Below are positions 44,023 through 52,823 of a stretch of DNA of 64,000 nucleotides, one piece after another. The DNA is from Bacillus sp. T33-2. Lineage in GTDB: Bacteria > Bacillota > Bacilli > Bacillales > Cytobacillaceae. The stretch is from positions 62,001-126,000 of the forward strand of contig NZ_PGVB01000013.1 in assembly GCF_002860205.1 (NCBI RefSeq), in the 5' to 3' direction. Made by a program: the position numbers and the translations under genes. A model generated the notes under the pieces. The model saw only the letters and a list, made by a program, of their open reading frames with translations, searched no databases and was not told the origin of the DNA. Each line of letters opens with the position of its first letter. The first letter of the stretch is position 1.

Positions 44023-44725
44023 GCAGAAAAAGCCCGAAGTGCAGGTAAGGCGTTTTTCCAAGGCGTTCGTAGCGGCACATGCTGTCAATGCCCTTTCTTT
44101 CTTTGCCCTGTATATTACGGCATTGCCAATGTACACCGAGTTTTTCGACTGGCTTTATCCTGTGCTTGGCGGCCCTGCGAATGCACGGCTGCTCCACCGC
44201 ATCTTTGCTGTGATTTTCATCCTGCCGACGTTCATTTGGGTCATCTTTGATGCAAAAGGCTTTATGCTTTGGCTGAAAGAGCTTGTTACATGGAAAAAGA
44301 GGGATTTACAGTTTTTCACCGAATTTGTTAAAGAGCTGTTCGGCTTCAAATTCAAGCATGTGAAACAGTCCTTCTTTAACGCCGGAGAAAAGATCAACTC
44401 TTTCATCCAAATTTTCACGGCGGTCCTGATCATTGCTTCAGGCTTTACAATGTGGTTCCCGGATCTTTTCCCGAAGGCTTTAGTCCAGTGGGGATACTTC
44501 CTTCATAATGTCGGCTTCGGCCTTGCCATTGCCGTCGTAGTCGGACATGTGTATCTCAGCGTCATCCACCGCAACTCCAGCCCGGGATATACCGGTGTAG
44601 TTACCGGCAAGGTTCCGGCCTGGTGGGCCAAGGACCATTACACCGAATGGTATGAGGAAGAAGCCAAAAAGGGCAACTTCCCAGACCTGGATGATCCAAA
44701 ATACAAAAAGCATAAAGGTGCCTGA
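44015..44725 (+). CDS. fdnI: Formate dehydrogenase cytochrome b subunit
   Basis: The protein has 236 residues from the ATG at 44015, which follows TGGAGGTGG and overlaps the beta gene's end by eight bases. The open frame from 43946 is an artefact. Four membrane helices carry histidines suited to bind two b haems (HAVNALSFFALYI, LLHRIFAVIFILP, QWGYFLHNVGFGLAIAVVVG then HVYLSVIHR). It takes electrons from the beta subunit and reduces menaquinone, which links formate oxidation to the respiratory chain. It ends about 35 bases before a hairpin at 44759. Confidence 0.92.
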   Translation: MSKQKKPEVQVRRFSKAFVAAHAVNALSFFALYITALPMYTEFFDWLYPVLGGPANARLLHRIFAVIFILPTFIWVIFDAKGFMLWLKELVTWKKRDLQFFTEFVKELFGFKFKHVKQSFFNAGEKINSFIQIFTAVLIIASGFTMWFPDLFPKALVQWGYFLHNVGFGLAIAVVVGHVYLSVIHRNSSPGYTGVVTGKVPAWWAKDHYTEWYEEEAKKGNFPDLDDPKYKKHKGA

Positions 44726-44758
44726 AGGCTTGTGAAGGATATAGAAACAATATAGGCA

Positions 44759-44790
44759 AAAGGCTGTCTTTCTGAAGGCAGCCTTTCCTT
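44759..44790 (+). terminator. Hairpin between the enzyme and maturation genes
   Basis: AAAGGCTG (44759-44766) and CAGCCTTT (44779-44786) form a stem followed by a short pyrimidine run. It may reduce expression of the downstream accessory genes relative to the structural subunits. Confidence 0.6.
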
Positions 44791-44816
44791 TAAATATGAA
44801 AGAGGTGCGTCTACCA

Positions 44817-45626
44817 ATGAAAACATCTGTCGTTTCAAAAGAATACCAGCAACTGCAAAAACAGATTATTAACCTTCAGGAACAATGGAAAAACAGCCTG
44901 AATCCTGAAAGGGTGACAGCGACAATAGATAAAGCTGCACTTGCAGCAGGCGTGCCGGCTGCTGCATTAGCAGACATTCATTTTGATATTCCACTATTTT
45001 TACAGTGGATAGATGAAGTAAGCCGGGTGCTCGCCAAACACAATCCCGGGCTCGAAGATCAGCTTGGATCACTAAGGAACTTATTAAATGAAGATTTGGC
45101 GGCGCTTTGGATTGATGAAGCCCTGGCGTTGAACCATGTTTATTTTGCTGAATTTGCCGAAGCTAACCAGCTTGATGAATGGGTCCCGCAGTTTGTCGCG
45201 GAAACAGCATCATGCCCGTATCTCCAGTTGGTTGCTGAAACCGTCCAGGAAAAAATCCACTTTGCCGTCCCGGGTGCAGGCTGTCCGGTATGCGGTGAAC
45301 CAGTCAGGCTTGCCCAGCTGGAAGGGGAGGGCCAAAAAGTGGTACATTGCCCGCGCTGTCTTGTCCACTGGAATGATAAGCGGCTGACATGCTCCCATTG
45401 CGGGAATGATGACCATAAAACAATAGAATTCCTGACTGTTGAGGGAGATGCCGCTTCGCAAATTCAGGTTTGCGGCGAGTGCAATGGATATACTAAAATT
45501 ATTGATACAAGACAATTTATTTCCAAGCAGTCGCCGGGAATGCTCGATTTAACGACGATCCACCTTGATTTTGTCGCCCAGGAAAATGGCTACAGGGCAG
45601 CAGCAGAGAAAAAAATTATCAATTAA
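44817..45626 (+). CDS. fdhE: Formate dehydrogenase accessory protein FdhE
   Basis: The protein has 269 residues. The ATG at 44817 follows AAAGAGGTG, and an upstream in-frame ATG overlaps that site. The C-terminal half carries rubredoxin-like CxxC pairs, CPVCGEPVRL, CPRCLVHWN, CSHCGNDDHK and CGECNGYTKI, which bind iron in E. coli FdhE. The N-terminal half is helical. It acts in the cytoplasm on the unexported alpha-beta complex before Tat transport, which agrees with the Tat signal of the alpha subunit. Confidence 0.93.
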   Translation: MKTSVVSKEYQQLQKQIINLQEQWKNSLNPERVTATIDKAALAAGVPAAALADIHFDIPLFLQWIDEVSRVLAKHNPGLEDQLGSLRNLLNEDLAALWIDEALALNHVYFAEFAEANQLDEWVPQFVAETASCPYLQLVAETVQEKIHFAVPGAGCPVCGEPVRLAQLEGEGQKVVHCPRCLVHWNDKRLTCSHCGNDDHKTIEFLTVEGDAASQIQVCGECNGYTKIIDTRQFISKQSPGMLDLTTIHLDFVAQENGYRAAAEKKIIN

Positions 45627-45641
45627 AAGAGGGTGCAGGCC

Positions 45642-46241
45642 GTGAAAGCGGGAGCAATTATTTTATCAGGCGGCAAGTCCAGCAGGATGGGCACCAATAA
45701 AGCCCTCCTAAAAATAGATGAAAAAACGAATATTGAGAGAATCAGGGATGAGCTTGCGTCTCACTTTGATGATATAATTCTAGTAACCAATGATCCGGAA
45801 ACATACCAGTTTCTAGGTGTTAAAACCGTGACCGACCATTTTCCCGGAATGGGGCCGCTCGCAGGTCTCCATGCAGGCCTAAAGGCGTCGGACTACGAGG
45901 AGAATATTGTCGTTGCCTGTGATATGCCGTTTGTATCCGCCGAGCTTGCCGCCATCCTTATCAAAACGCTTCAGCATTTTGATGCCGCCGTCCCTGTAAT
46001 TGAGGGCAGGCAGCATCCCCTTTTTGCCGCTTATCAGCAAAGGATTGTAACCGAAATAGAAAAATGCATTGAGAATGATCGTCTGAGAATGAAGCATCTG
46101 CTGGATAAAGTGGCTGCCCGTTATTTGACTGAAGATGATTTGCGCGCATATTTTGACGGAAGCCTTGAACGTGTCTTTTTTAATATGAACCGCCCTGAAG
46201 AATATGAAGCTGCAAAACAATGGTCCGAAGCAGAAAAATAG
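45642..46241 (+). CDS. mobA: Molybdenum cofactor guanylyltransferase MobA
   Basis: The 199-residue protein starts from a GTG at 45642, eight bases after AAAAGAGGG. The nucleotidyltransferase signature LSGGKSSRMGTNKALL is at residues 6-21, followed by TDHFPGMGPLAGLHAGL and the metal-binding VACDMPFVS. It attaches GMP to molybdopterin, giving the bis-MGD cofactor that formate dehydrogenases need. Its position directly after fdhE fits that role. Confidence 0.93.
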   Translation: MKAGAIILSGGKSSRMGTNKALLKIDEKTNIERIRDELASHFDDIILVTNDPETYQFLGVKTVTDHFPGMGPLAGLHAGLKASDYEENIVVACDMPFVSAELAAILIKTLQHFDAAVPVIEGRQHPLFAAYQQRIVTEIEKCIENDRLRMKHLLDKVAARYLTEDDLRAYFDGSLERVFFNMNRPEEYEAAKQWSEAEK

Positions 46242-46333
46242 TATTTGTTAAATGATCCTTATCCCGTTTCAGGCAAGCTTTAGTGTCAGTGTTCATTCCA
46301 TAAGCGCTTTTTATGAAAGGAAGTACGGGTAAA

Positions 46334-47566
46334 ATGCAATTTTTCAAAGTGAAGACTGCCGAGGAAACCTTTGCATTAATAGACAAAAACATAGCGAGTA
46401 TATCAGCCATTGAAACCCGCCTGATTGAAGATGCGCTTCATTACGTTCTGGCCGAACCAGTGACCGCTGCAGAAAATGTTCCGGGTTTTGACCGCTCCAC
46501 TGTGGACGGCTATGCTGTCATTGCAAAGGATACCTATGGCTCATCGGAAACGATGCCTGGTTTTTTGACGGTGGCGGGTGAAGTGGCCATGGGGAAAGCT
46601 GCGGAAATGACAGTGAAGAGGGGTGAGGCTGTTTACATCCCTACCGGCGGAATGATGCCCCCGGGAAGTGACAGTGTGATCATGATCGAGCATTGCGAGG
46701 ATATCGGAGGGCTTTTGAATACCTACAGACAGGTTGCACCAGGGGAAAATGTCATACGGGCCGGCGAGGATATTAAAGAGGGAGAGATCCTGCTTGAAGC
46801 TGGGACAAGGCTGCGGCCGCAGGAGCTTGGTGCCCTTGCTGCACTCGGGATTACCCATGTGGCGGTTTACCGCAAATTGAAAGCGGGCTATCTGTCTTCC
46901 GGGGATGAAATTGTACCTCATGGCACAAAAACGCTCGAAACAGGGCAAATTCGTGATATCAATTATTTGACAGTTTCAGGGCTTGCGCGTGAGTGGGGCA
47001 TTGAGGTCATTTACGGCGGCATTGTCTCTGATCAATTTGACATATTCCAAAGCAGGGCCAGGGAGCTATTTGATCAGGTTGACTGTTTGATCCTGTCAGG
47101 AGGCAGCTCTGTCGGAACGAAGGATTATACGACAGAAGTGATCCAGTCACTCGGGAAGCCCGGGGTTTTTGTCCACGGGATATCGATCAAGCCGGGAAAA
47201 CCGACCATATTGGCAGTAGCTGACGGAAAGCCCGTCATCGGATTGCCGGGGCACCCAGCCTCCGCCATGATCATTTTCCGGCTGTTTGGCGAGCGGCTAT
47301 TGAGAAAATTAAAGGGTGAGCGAATCGAAAAAAAACCGGAGCGAATTTATGCGAGAATCACAAAAAACATCGCTTCGGCACCAGGGCGGTCCGATTACAT
47401 CCGGGTCAGGCTTTTTGAAAAAGACGGGGAGTGGTGGGCAGAACCGATCATCGGCAAATCCGGTTTAATTGCCACACTCGTGAAAAGTGACGGAATCGTA
47501 GAGATTGTTTCAGAAAAAGAGGGAATTTCCCAGGGAGAATTTGTACCTGTCATTGCATCAAGGTAA
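46334..47566 (+). CDS. moeA: Molybdopterin molybdotransferase MoeA
   Basis: The protein has 410 residues from the ATG at 46334 after AAAGGAAG. Its domain order is that of MoeA: FDRSTVDGYAV and PGSDSVIMIEHCED in the N-terminal half, then the MPT-binding Gephyrin-like domain with LSGGSSVGTKDYT and FVHGISIKPGKPTIL followed by GLPGHPASAM. A C-terminal beta domain closes it. It inserts molybdenum into adenylated molybdopterin. It is followed closely by a second, fused MoeA paralogue. Confidence 0.93.
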   Translation: MQFFKVKTAEETFALIDKNIASISAIETRLIEDALHYVLAEPVTAAENVPGFDRSTVDGYAVIAKDTYGSSETMPGFLTVAGEVAMGKAAEMTVKRGEAVYIPTGGMMPPGSDSVIMIEHCEDIGGLLNTYRQVAPGENVIRAGEDIKEGEILLEAGTRLRPQELGALAALGITHVAVYRKLKAGYLSSGDEIVPHGTKTLETGQIRDINYLTVSGLAREWGIEVIYGGIVSDQFDIFQSRARELFDQVDCLILSGGSSVGTKDYTTEVIQSLGKPGVFVHGISIKPGKPTILAVADGKPVIGLPGHPASAMIIFRLFGERLLRKLKGERIEKKPERIYARITKNIASAPGRSDYIRVRLFEKDGEWWAEPIIGKSGLIATLVKSDGIVEIVSEKEGISQGEFVPVIASR

Positions 47567-47580
47567 GGGGGAGCCGCAAA

Positions 47581-49500
47581 ATGGATCACAAAAAATATAA
47601 ACGAAAAATATATTTAGAGGACAAACCCCGTGAGGACGCCAAAAACGAGCTGCTGGCAGCCTTCGAACTGCCTCTGGAAAAAGAGATAGTCCATGTACGC
47701 ACCAGCTTGGGACGCGTTACAGCGGAGCCAGTTTTCGCGGCAACATCGATGCCCCACTATCATGCCTCGGCAATGGATGGAATCGCTGTAAATGCGGAAG
47801 ATACCTATGATGCCCACGAGCAAAGGCCACTCCGTTTAAAGCAGGGTGAACAATTTTGCTATGTGGATACAGGCAATGCCATCCCTTCTCATTTTAACGC
47901 CGTCATCATGATCGAGCATGTTGATGTAATTGATGAAGAAACAATCGAAATCATTGAACCTGCAACACCGTGGCAGCATATAAGGCCAATCGGCGAGGAT
48001 ATTGTCCAGGAAGAAATGCTGTTTCCGCAGGGGCACAGGATCAGGCCAGCGGACATGGGGGCCCTCCTGGCGGCCCAGGTAACCCATGTTCCGGTTGCGA
48101 AAAAGCCTGCCGTAACGATCATTCCAACCGGAAATGAACTTGTTTCCGCTGATGCGTCCCTATCTTCGGGCAGGATCATCGAATTTAACGGTACAGTTTT
48201 CGCGGGATTCATTACCGAATGGGGCGGGGAGCCAATCCTTCATGATATTGTAAAAGACGAACCGGACAAGCTAAAGGAAGCGCTCCTGAAGGCGGTTGAA
48301 ACGTCCGATATTGTCGTAGTGAATGCAGGTTCTTCAGCTGGGTCCAAGGATTTCACCGTCCATATTATCAATGAATTGGGAACGGTCTTTACGCACGGAG
48401 TGGCCACTCGTCCGGGGAAGCCGGTTGTGTTGGGCAAGGTCAAAAATAAAATCATTGTCGGGGTGCCCGGGTACCCTGTATCCGCCTATTTAGCGCTCGA
48501 ATGGTTTGTAAGGCCGCTTATTTGCAAATATTTGCAAATCCCGGAACCTAAACGACAGACGCTGCAAGTAAAACTTGGGCGCAGGATCGTTTCGACAATG
48601 GGGGCAGAGGACTTTGTAAGAATGAATATCGGCTATGTGGATGGACAATTTGTGGCGAATCCGCTGACAAGGGCGGCAGGGGTGACAATGTCACTTGTCA
48701 GGGCAGACGGCCTTCTTGTCGTTCCTCCTGATGAACTTGGATACGAGCAGGGCGACATCGTTAAGGTAGAACTTTTAAAGCCTGTGGAGGAAATTAAAAA
48801 TGCGGTCGTGTTCAGCGGCAGCCATGACTTGACGATTGACCTGCTTTCATCCTTCCTTAAACAGCAGCGGACCGAAATGAAAATTGTTTCTTCCCACGTC
48901 GGGAGCATGGCCGGACTGATGGCGATCAGAAAAGGGGAAGCCCATGTAGCGGGCATTCATTTGCTTGACCCGGAAACAAAGCAATATAATATTACATATG
49001 TAAAAAAATTGCTTGCCAGCCAAGACGTTATCCTCCATCCTTTTTTAAAACGGAAACAGGGCTTCATGGTTCCGGAAGGCAATCCGTTGGGAATCACCAG
49101 CGTGTCAGACCTGGCTGTCAAAAACTTAGATTACACGAACCGCCAAAAAGGGGCGGGAACCAGGATATTGTTTGACCTCTTATTGGAAGAAGCCGGACTA
49201 TCTCCGGAATCTATTAACGGCTATGAACGTGAAATGTTTTCCCACTTGAGCGTTGCTGCTGAAGTCAAGGGGAACAGGAGGGGCGCCGGGCTCGGGATCT
49301 ATCCGGCGGCGAAAGCGATGAATCTTGAATTCATCCCCGTTGCAGATGAATCATACGATTTGTTGATGTCTAAAGCCTTTTTTGAAAGTGAAAAGGGCAA
49401 ATGGTTAATCGCCGCAATCCAATCTCCCGCGTTTCAGGCAGAGGTTGAAAAAATTGGCGGCTACACGGTGGCCAGTGCTGGTGAACCAATAGAGCTGTAA
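47581..49500 (+). CDS. MoeA domain fused to a substrate-binding-protein-like domain
   Basis: The 639-residue protein. Residues 1-400 are a MoeA homologue (MPHYHASAMDGIAV, PTGNELVSADASLSSGRIIE, NAGSSAGSKDFTVHIINELG). Residues 410-639 form a PBP-like module (KIVSSHVGSMAGLMAIRKGE, then VAGIHLLDPETKQYN, and NRQKGAGTRILFDLLLEEAG) of the type found in molybdate or tungstate receptors and one-component regulators. There is no signal peptide or DNA-binding domain, so it is cytoplasmic. It may sense or deliver molybdate or a metal-pterin form, beside the simple MoeA encoded upstream. The division of labour is not known. Confidence 0.88.
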   Translation: MDHKKYKRKIYLEDKPREDAKNELLAAFELPLEKEIVHVRTSLGRVTAEPVFAATSMPHYHASAMDGIAVNAEDTYDAHEQRPLRLKQGEQFCYVDTGNAIPSHFNAVIMIEHVDVIDEETIEIIEPATPWQHIRPIGEDIVQEEMLFPQGHRIRPADMGALLAAQVTHVPVAKKPAVTIIPTGNELVSADASLSSGRIIEFNGTVFAGFITEWGGEPILHDIVKDEPDKLKEALLKAVETSDIVVVNAGSSAGSKDFTVHIINELGTVFTHGVATRPGKPVVLGKVKNKIIVGVPGYPVSAYLALEWFVRPLICKYLQIPEPKRQTLQVKLGRRIVSTMGAEDFVRMNIGYVDGQFVANPLTRAAGVTMSLVRADGLLVVPPDELGYEQGDIVKVELLKPVEEIKNAVVFSGSHDLTIDLLSSFLKQQRTEMKIVSSHVGSMAGLMAIRKGEAHVAGIHLLDPETKQYNITYVKKLLASQDVILHPFLKRKQGFMVPEGNPLGITSVSDLAVKNLDYTNRQKGAGTRILFDLLLEEAGLSPESINGYEREMFSHLSVAAEVKGNRRGAGLGIYPAAKAMNLEFIPVADESYDLLMSKAFFESEKGKWLIAAIQSPAFQAEVEKIGGYTVASAGEPIEL

Positions 49501-49596
49501 GGGCAATGCCTGCGTTCAAGCTGGCTGAGCCATAGAAATGAAAGCCAATACCGGATGCGAACGCATGACGGTTTGTACAAAAAATGAGGTGATGAA

Positions 49597-50061
49597 TTGT
49601 TGTATGAAATAGCAAAAGAACCTATTAACATCCAGTCGGTCATTGACAAAGTTGTCCAGCGCGAAGCCGGGGCGATCACCACATTTATCGGGACTGTCCG
49701 GGAGCTGACCAAAGGGAAAAAGACCCTTTACCTAATTTATGAGGCGTATGAGCCCATGGCAGTCAAAAAGCTTGAACAGATCGGCGCTGAAATACAGGAG
49801 CGGTGGAGCGGAGCCAAGGTTGCCATCACCCACCGGGTCGGAAAGCTTGATATTACAGATGTAGCGGTCGTCATTGCTGTATCGACGCCGCACCGCGCAG
49901 ATGCATATGAGGCGAACCGGTATGCAATCGAACGCATTAAAGAGATTGTCCCGATCTGGAAAAAAGAGCATTGGGAAGACGGTGAGGAATGGATCGGCAA
50001 CCAGCTGGAAACTGTCCCATATCCGACAGGCAAACCGGAGGAGAGTGATCTTAATGAATAA
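49597..50061 (+). CDS. moaE: Molybdopterin synthase catalytic subunit MoaE
   Basis: The protein has 154 residues from a TTG (49597, or the next codon, also TTG) after GAGGTGA. No ATG is in frame. Family motifs are GAITTFIGTVRELTKGK near residue 30, the Lys-bearing VAITHRVGKLDITDVAVVIA and IVPIWKKEHWEDG, with the active-site lysines. It converts cyclic pyranopterin monophosphate to molybdopterin with MoaD. It overlaps moaD by eight bases. Confidence 0.92.
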   Translation: MLYEIAKEPINIQSVIDKVVQREAGAITTFIGTVRELTKGKKTLYLIYEAYEPMAVKKLEQIGAEIQERWSGAKVAITHRVGKLDITDVAVVIAVSTPHRADAYEANRYAIERIKEIVPIWKKEHWEDGEEWIGNQLETVPYPTGKPEESDLNE

Positions 50062-50287
50062 GATATTATTTTTTGCACATCTGCGGGACGCAGTCGGAGA
50101 GGAATCGATCACGTTTGATGCAGCCGGCAAGACGGTTGCAGACCTGAAGGGAATCATCGCAGAAAAATACGGAATCCCCAATCTTGACACTGTCATGACC
50201 GCGATTAACGAAGAATTTTCAACAAATGAAGAAGTCATCAAAGAGGGAGACCTCATTGCCTTTATCCCGCCTGTCAGCGGGGGCTGA
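50054..50287 (+). CDS. moaD: Molybdopterin synthase sulfur carrier subunit MoaD
   Basis: The protein has 77 residues, from MNKILFFAHLRDAVGEESIT to the C-terminal double glycine FIPPVSGG that becomes a thiocarboxylate. The ubiquitin-like beta-grasp fold and length are typical. The start ATG at 50054 lies inside the end of moaE and follows GGAGAG. An earlier in-frame start inside moaE would give a non-family N-terminus and is rejected. Confidence 0.94.
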   Translation: MNKILFFAHLRDAVGEESITFDAAGKTVADLKGIIAEKYGIPNLDTVMTAINEEFSTNEEVIKEGDLIAFIPPVSGG

Positions 50288-50304
50288 TTGGGGGAATTGG
50301 AACC

Positions 50305-51324
50305 ATGTCAGATAAATATTCACGCCAGACCCTGTTTCCCCAGCTTGGGAAATCGGGGCAGGAGAAAATCCGGCGCAAGCAAGTGTTGATCATCGGGGCC
50401 GGGGCGCTGGGCTCAGGGAATGCAGAAATCATGGCGAGGGCCGGGATTGGCCGGCTGATTATCGTGGACCGTGATTATGTGGAAGCCAGCAATTTGCAGC
50501 GCCAGCAGCTTTATACAGAAGCAGATGTTGCGGACAAGCTGCCAAAAGCGGCGGCTGCTGAAAAACGCCTGAAGGCCATCAATTCCGACGTGGAAATCAA
50601 GGCGCTGATCGCGGATGCAACGCCGGAGCTGCTTGCTGAACTGGCAGATGGAACCGACTTGATCATCGATTCTACGGACAATTTTGAGACAAGAATGGCG
50701 ATCAATGATATCTCGCAAAAATTTGATATTCCCTGGATATATGGAGCGTGTGTAGGCAGTTACGGAATGAGTTTTTCGATTATCCCCGGCAGGACGCCAT
50801 GCCTGAACTGCCTGTTAAAAACAATCCCGATCCAGGGGCTGACGTGCGATACGGGCGGCATTATCGCACCTGCGGTCCAAATGGTTGTCGCCCACCAGAC
50901 CGCGGAAGCTTTGAAAATTCTTGCCGAGGAATGGGATGCAGTCCGTTCATCATTCGTGAGCTTTGATCTGTGGCGCAATCAGTACAGCAGCATGAAAATG
51001 GGCAAGGCGAAAGACCCTGGCTGCTTGTCATGCGGAGAAACGCCCACTTACCCGTACCTCAGTGCGGAAAACATGTCGAAATCTACTGTCCTGTGCGGCA
51101 GGGACACCGTGCAAATCAGGCCTCCACGGCAGGCCGCCATCGAGCTGAAAGAACTGGCAGGAAAGCTTGAGTCACTCGGTTATGAGGTAAAAGGGAATCC
51201 GTATTTGCTGTCCGTTGAAATGGCTCACAACCGCCTTGTTATTTTCAAGGATGGCCGGGCACTCATCCATGGAACGAAAGACCTCACACATGCCAGGACG
51301 ATTTATCAGAGATTGCTTGGATAA
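50305..51324 (+). CDS. moeB: MoeB/ThiF-type adenylyltransferase
   Basis: The 339-residue protein has an N-terminal E1-like fold: VLIIGAGALGSGNAEIMARA, the substrate motif VDRDYVEASNLQRQQLY, STDNFETRM, and zinc cysteines in CLNCLL and CLSCGE. The last 70 residues look like a truncated rhodanese or helper domain. It adenylates the MoaD C-terminus so that sulfur can be attached. It ends the Moco-formate cluster at a strong terminator. It could also serve ThiS, because the families overlap. Confidence 0.9.
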   Translation: MSDKYSRQTLFPQLGKSGQEKIRRKQVLIIGAGALGSGNAEIMARAGIGRLIIVDRDYVEASNLQRQQLYTEADVADKLPKAAAAEKRLKAINSDVEIKALIADATPELLAELADGTDLIIDSTDNFETRMAINDISQKFDIPWIYGACVGSYGMSFSIIPGRTPCLNCLLKTIPIQGLTCDTGGIIAPAVQMVVAHQTAEALKILAEEWDAVRSSFVSFDLWRNQYSSMKMGKAKDPGCLSCGETPTYPYLSAENMSKSTVLCGRDTVQIRPPRQAAIELKELAGKLESLGYEVKGNPYLLSVEMAHNRLVIFKDGRALIHGTKDLTHARTIYQRLLG

Positions 51325-51342
51325 AACTTAATATTGACGCAC

Positions 51343-51375
51343 AAACCCCCTGCCACTTAGAGACAGGGGGTTTCT
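51343..51375. terminator. Terminator after moeB
   Basis: AAACCCCCTG and CAGGGGGTTT form a 10-bp stem between moeB and the leftward stress gene, so it can work in both directions. Confidence 0.88.
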
Positions 51376-51405
51376 ATATAAACTATCTTAAAAGATAGTA
51401 AGTAT

Positions 51406-51735
51406 TTAGTTGGCTTTATTGCATGCAACAAGGACTAAGCGGCCTTTATCGAGCTCCACTTCATATTGTTCTGCTTCCTGCTGGCTGAGCCCAAGAGATT
51501 CAAATTTCGAACGGAGCTCGTCTCCCCGGGATTTGAAGATGTTTCCGACAGAATTGAGGATGCCCTGCTCTTTGAAACCAACTTCTCCTGTATCCGTTGC
51601 ACCGGTCAGATGCTCGCTGCGGTCTTTGTCATGGGCAAAAAGGTAAATGTCCTCTTTCCCGAAACCTTCTGTTTGCAAAGTGCTGATCATGTCGGTGGCT
51701 TGTACACCATTCTCTACTACATGTACTCTATACAT
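51406..51735 (-). CDS. yflT: General stress protein, YflT family
   Basis: The 109-residue protein has the YflT (17M) pattern: VVENGVQATDMISTLQTEGF, then GKEDIYLFAHDKDR and ESLGLSQQEAEQYEVELDKG. The family is a small cytoplasmic stress protein of unknown biochemical role. It belongs to the sigma-B regulon in B. subtilis. A sigma-B-like promoter lies about 55 bases upstream (51795-51819), which supports the same control here. Confidence 0.85.
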   Translation of the reverse strand: MYRVHVVENGVQATDMISTLQTEGFGKEDIYLFAHDKDRSEHLTGATDTGEVGFKEQGILNSVGNIFKSRGDELRSKFESLGLSQQEAEQYEVELDKGRLVLVACNKAN

Positions 51736-51794
51736 TTGTGTATCCTCCTTGAATGAATAGATTGGGAAAATAGTTTCCCTCGAATATTATGTAT

Positions 51795-51819
51795 ATAGCC
51801 GTTCATAACAAAAATAAAC
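51795..51819 (-). promoter_or_regulatory. Sigma-B-like promoter of yflT
   Basis: On the minus strand, GTTTAT (51814-51819) and GGCTAT (51795-51800) are 13 bases apart. The sigma-B consensus is GTTTAA-N12-14-GGGTAT, so each box differs at one base. The distance to the start codon is suitable. Confidence 0.55.
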
Positions 51820-51908
51820 CTGCTTTTGAACTCTCGGAATATGATGATTTCTTTTTCGGAATAAGGGTAGTTGTACTAAAAATGCTGTGTTAGAAAGGTG
51901 AGGGAAAT

Positions 51909-52595
51909 ATGATGATTCCAGTATTGGGAAACAGATGGGACTCGTTGCTCGCTGAAGAATTTCAAAAACCGTATTTTCAGCAGCTGCAAAATTTTTTAGA
52001 TGCCGAATATGCATCGCATACCGTATACCCTGAACGGGAAAATATCTTCAACGCCCTTAAATATACGGATTTCCAGGACGTGAAAATTGTCCTGCTTGGC
52101 CAGGATCCATACCACGGCCCCGATCAGGCGCATGGTCTCAGCTTCTCCGTCAAACCGCAGGTCGACATCCCGCCATCATTAAAAAATATTTTCAAGGAAC
52201 TTCACAATGATCTCGGCCTTTCGGTTCCGAATAATGGATACTTGAAAAAGTGGGCCGGCCAGGGAGTATTGCTTTTGAATACTGTCCTGACAGTCCGAAA
52301 AGGGAAGGCTAATTCGCACAGGGGGAAGGGCTGGGAGATTTTCACTGATAGAGTCATTACATGCTTGAGCGAACGTGAAGAGCCGGTCATCTTCATGCTG
52401 TGGGGAAAACCTGCGCAAAATAAACTGAAACTGATCGATACCAGCAGGCACTTTATCATTTCTTCCGCACATCCAAGTCCTTTGTCGGCAAGAAAAGGGT
52501 TTTTCGGAAGCAGCCCCTTTTCAACAGCCAACCAATACCTTCGCACTCTTGGACAGAAAGAAATCGACTGGCAGATAGAGGATGTAGACAAATAA
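51909..52595 (+). CDS. ung: Uracil-DNA glycosylase
   Basis: The 228-residue protein is a family 1 UDG. The catalytic Asp is in [20 protein letters not shown] near residue 65, and the His motif [18 protein letters not shown] is at about residue 188. It removes uracil from DNA and starts base-excision repair. Two ATG codons are adjacent (51909 and 51912), and either may be used. Its place ahead of ywdI and ywdK matches the B. subtilis order, without the aldehyde dehydrogenase gene that separates them there. Confidence 0.96.
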   Translation: MMIPVLGNRWDSLLAEEFQKPYFQQLQNFLDAEYASHTVYPERENIFNALKYTDFQDVKIVLLGQDPYHGPDQAHGLSFSVKPQVDIPPSLKNIFKELHNDLGLSVPNNGYLKKWAGQGVLLLNTVLTVRKGKANSHRGKGWEIFTDRVITCLSEREEPVIFMLWGKPAQNKLKLIDTSRHFIISSAHPSPLSARKGFFGSSPFSTANQYLRTLGQKEIDWQIEDVDK

Positions 52596-52682
52596 TCGCG
52601 TACCCGATCGATGGGAAGGCATATGCACAAGCATAGCCCGTTCTTGTCATGATGATTCCCAGAAGCACAGCATTATTTGACA

Positions 52683-52698
52683 TGTTTCACGTGGAACC
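52683..52698. other. parS centromere-like site (ParB/Spo0J binding)
   Basis: TGTTTCACGTGGAACC matches the 16-base Bacillus parS consensus TGTTCCACGTGAAACA (read on the reverse strand) at 15 positions. The single mismatch is the last base on this strand. It is non-coding, in the 228-base gap between ung and the ywdI-like gene. Spo0J binds such sites near the origin to load SMC complexes and position chromosomes. Confidence 0.82.
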
Positions 52699-52823
52699 GA
52701 CAGGGGAGGCGTGGAACCCTCTCCTGCCAATTAGTCGAAAAATAGGTGGAGTTCATGTAAAATATACACAGGAGAAAAATGTTAATCGGTGTCAAAAGCT
52801 AAATGAACGTGTGGTGAAAATAG

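Noticed and set aside
46302-46315. cre-like ATAAGCGCTTTTTA before moeA
   Set aside because: Only about 11 of 14 consensus positions match and the conserved G and C are missing, so it is too weak to claim.
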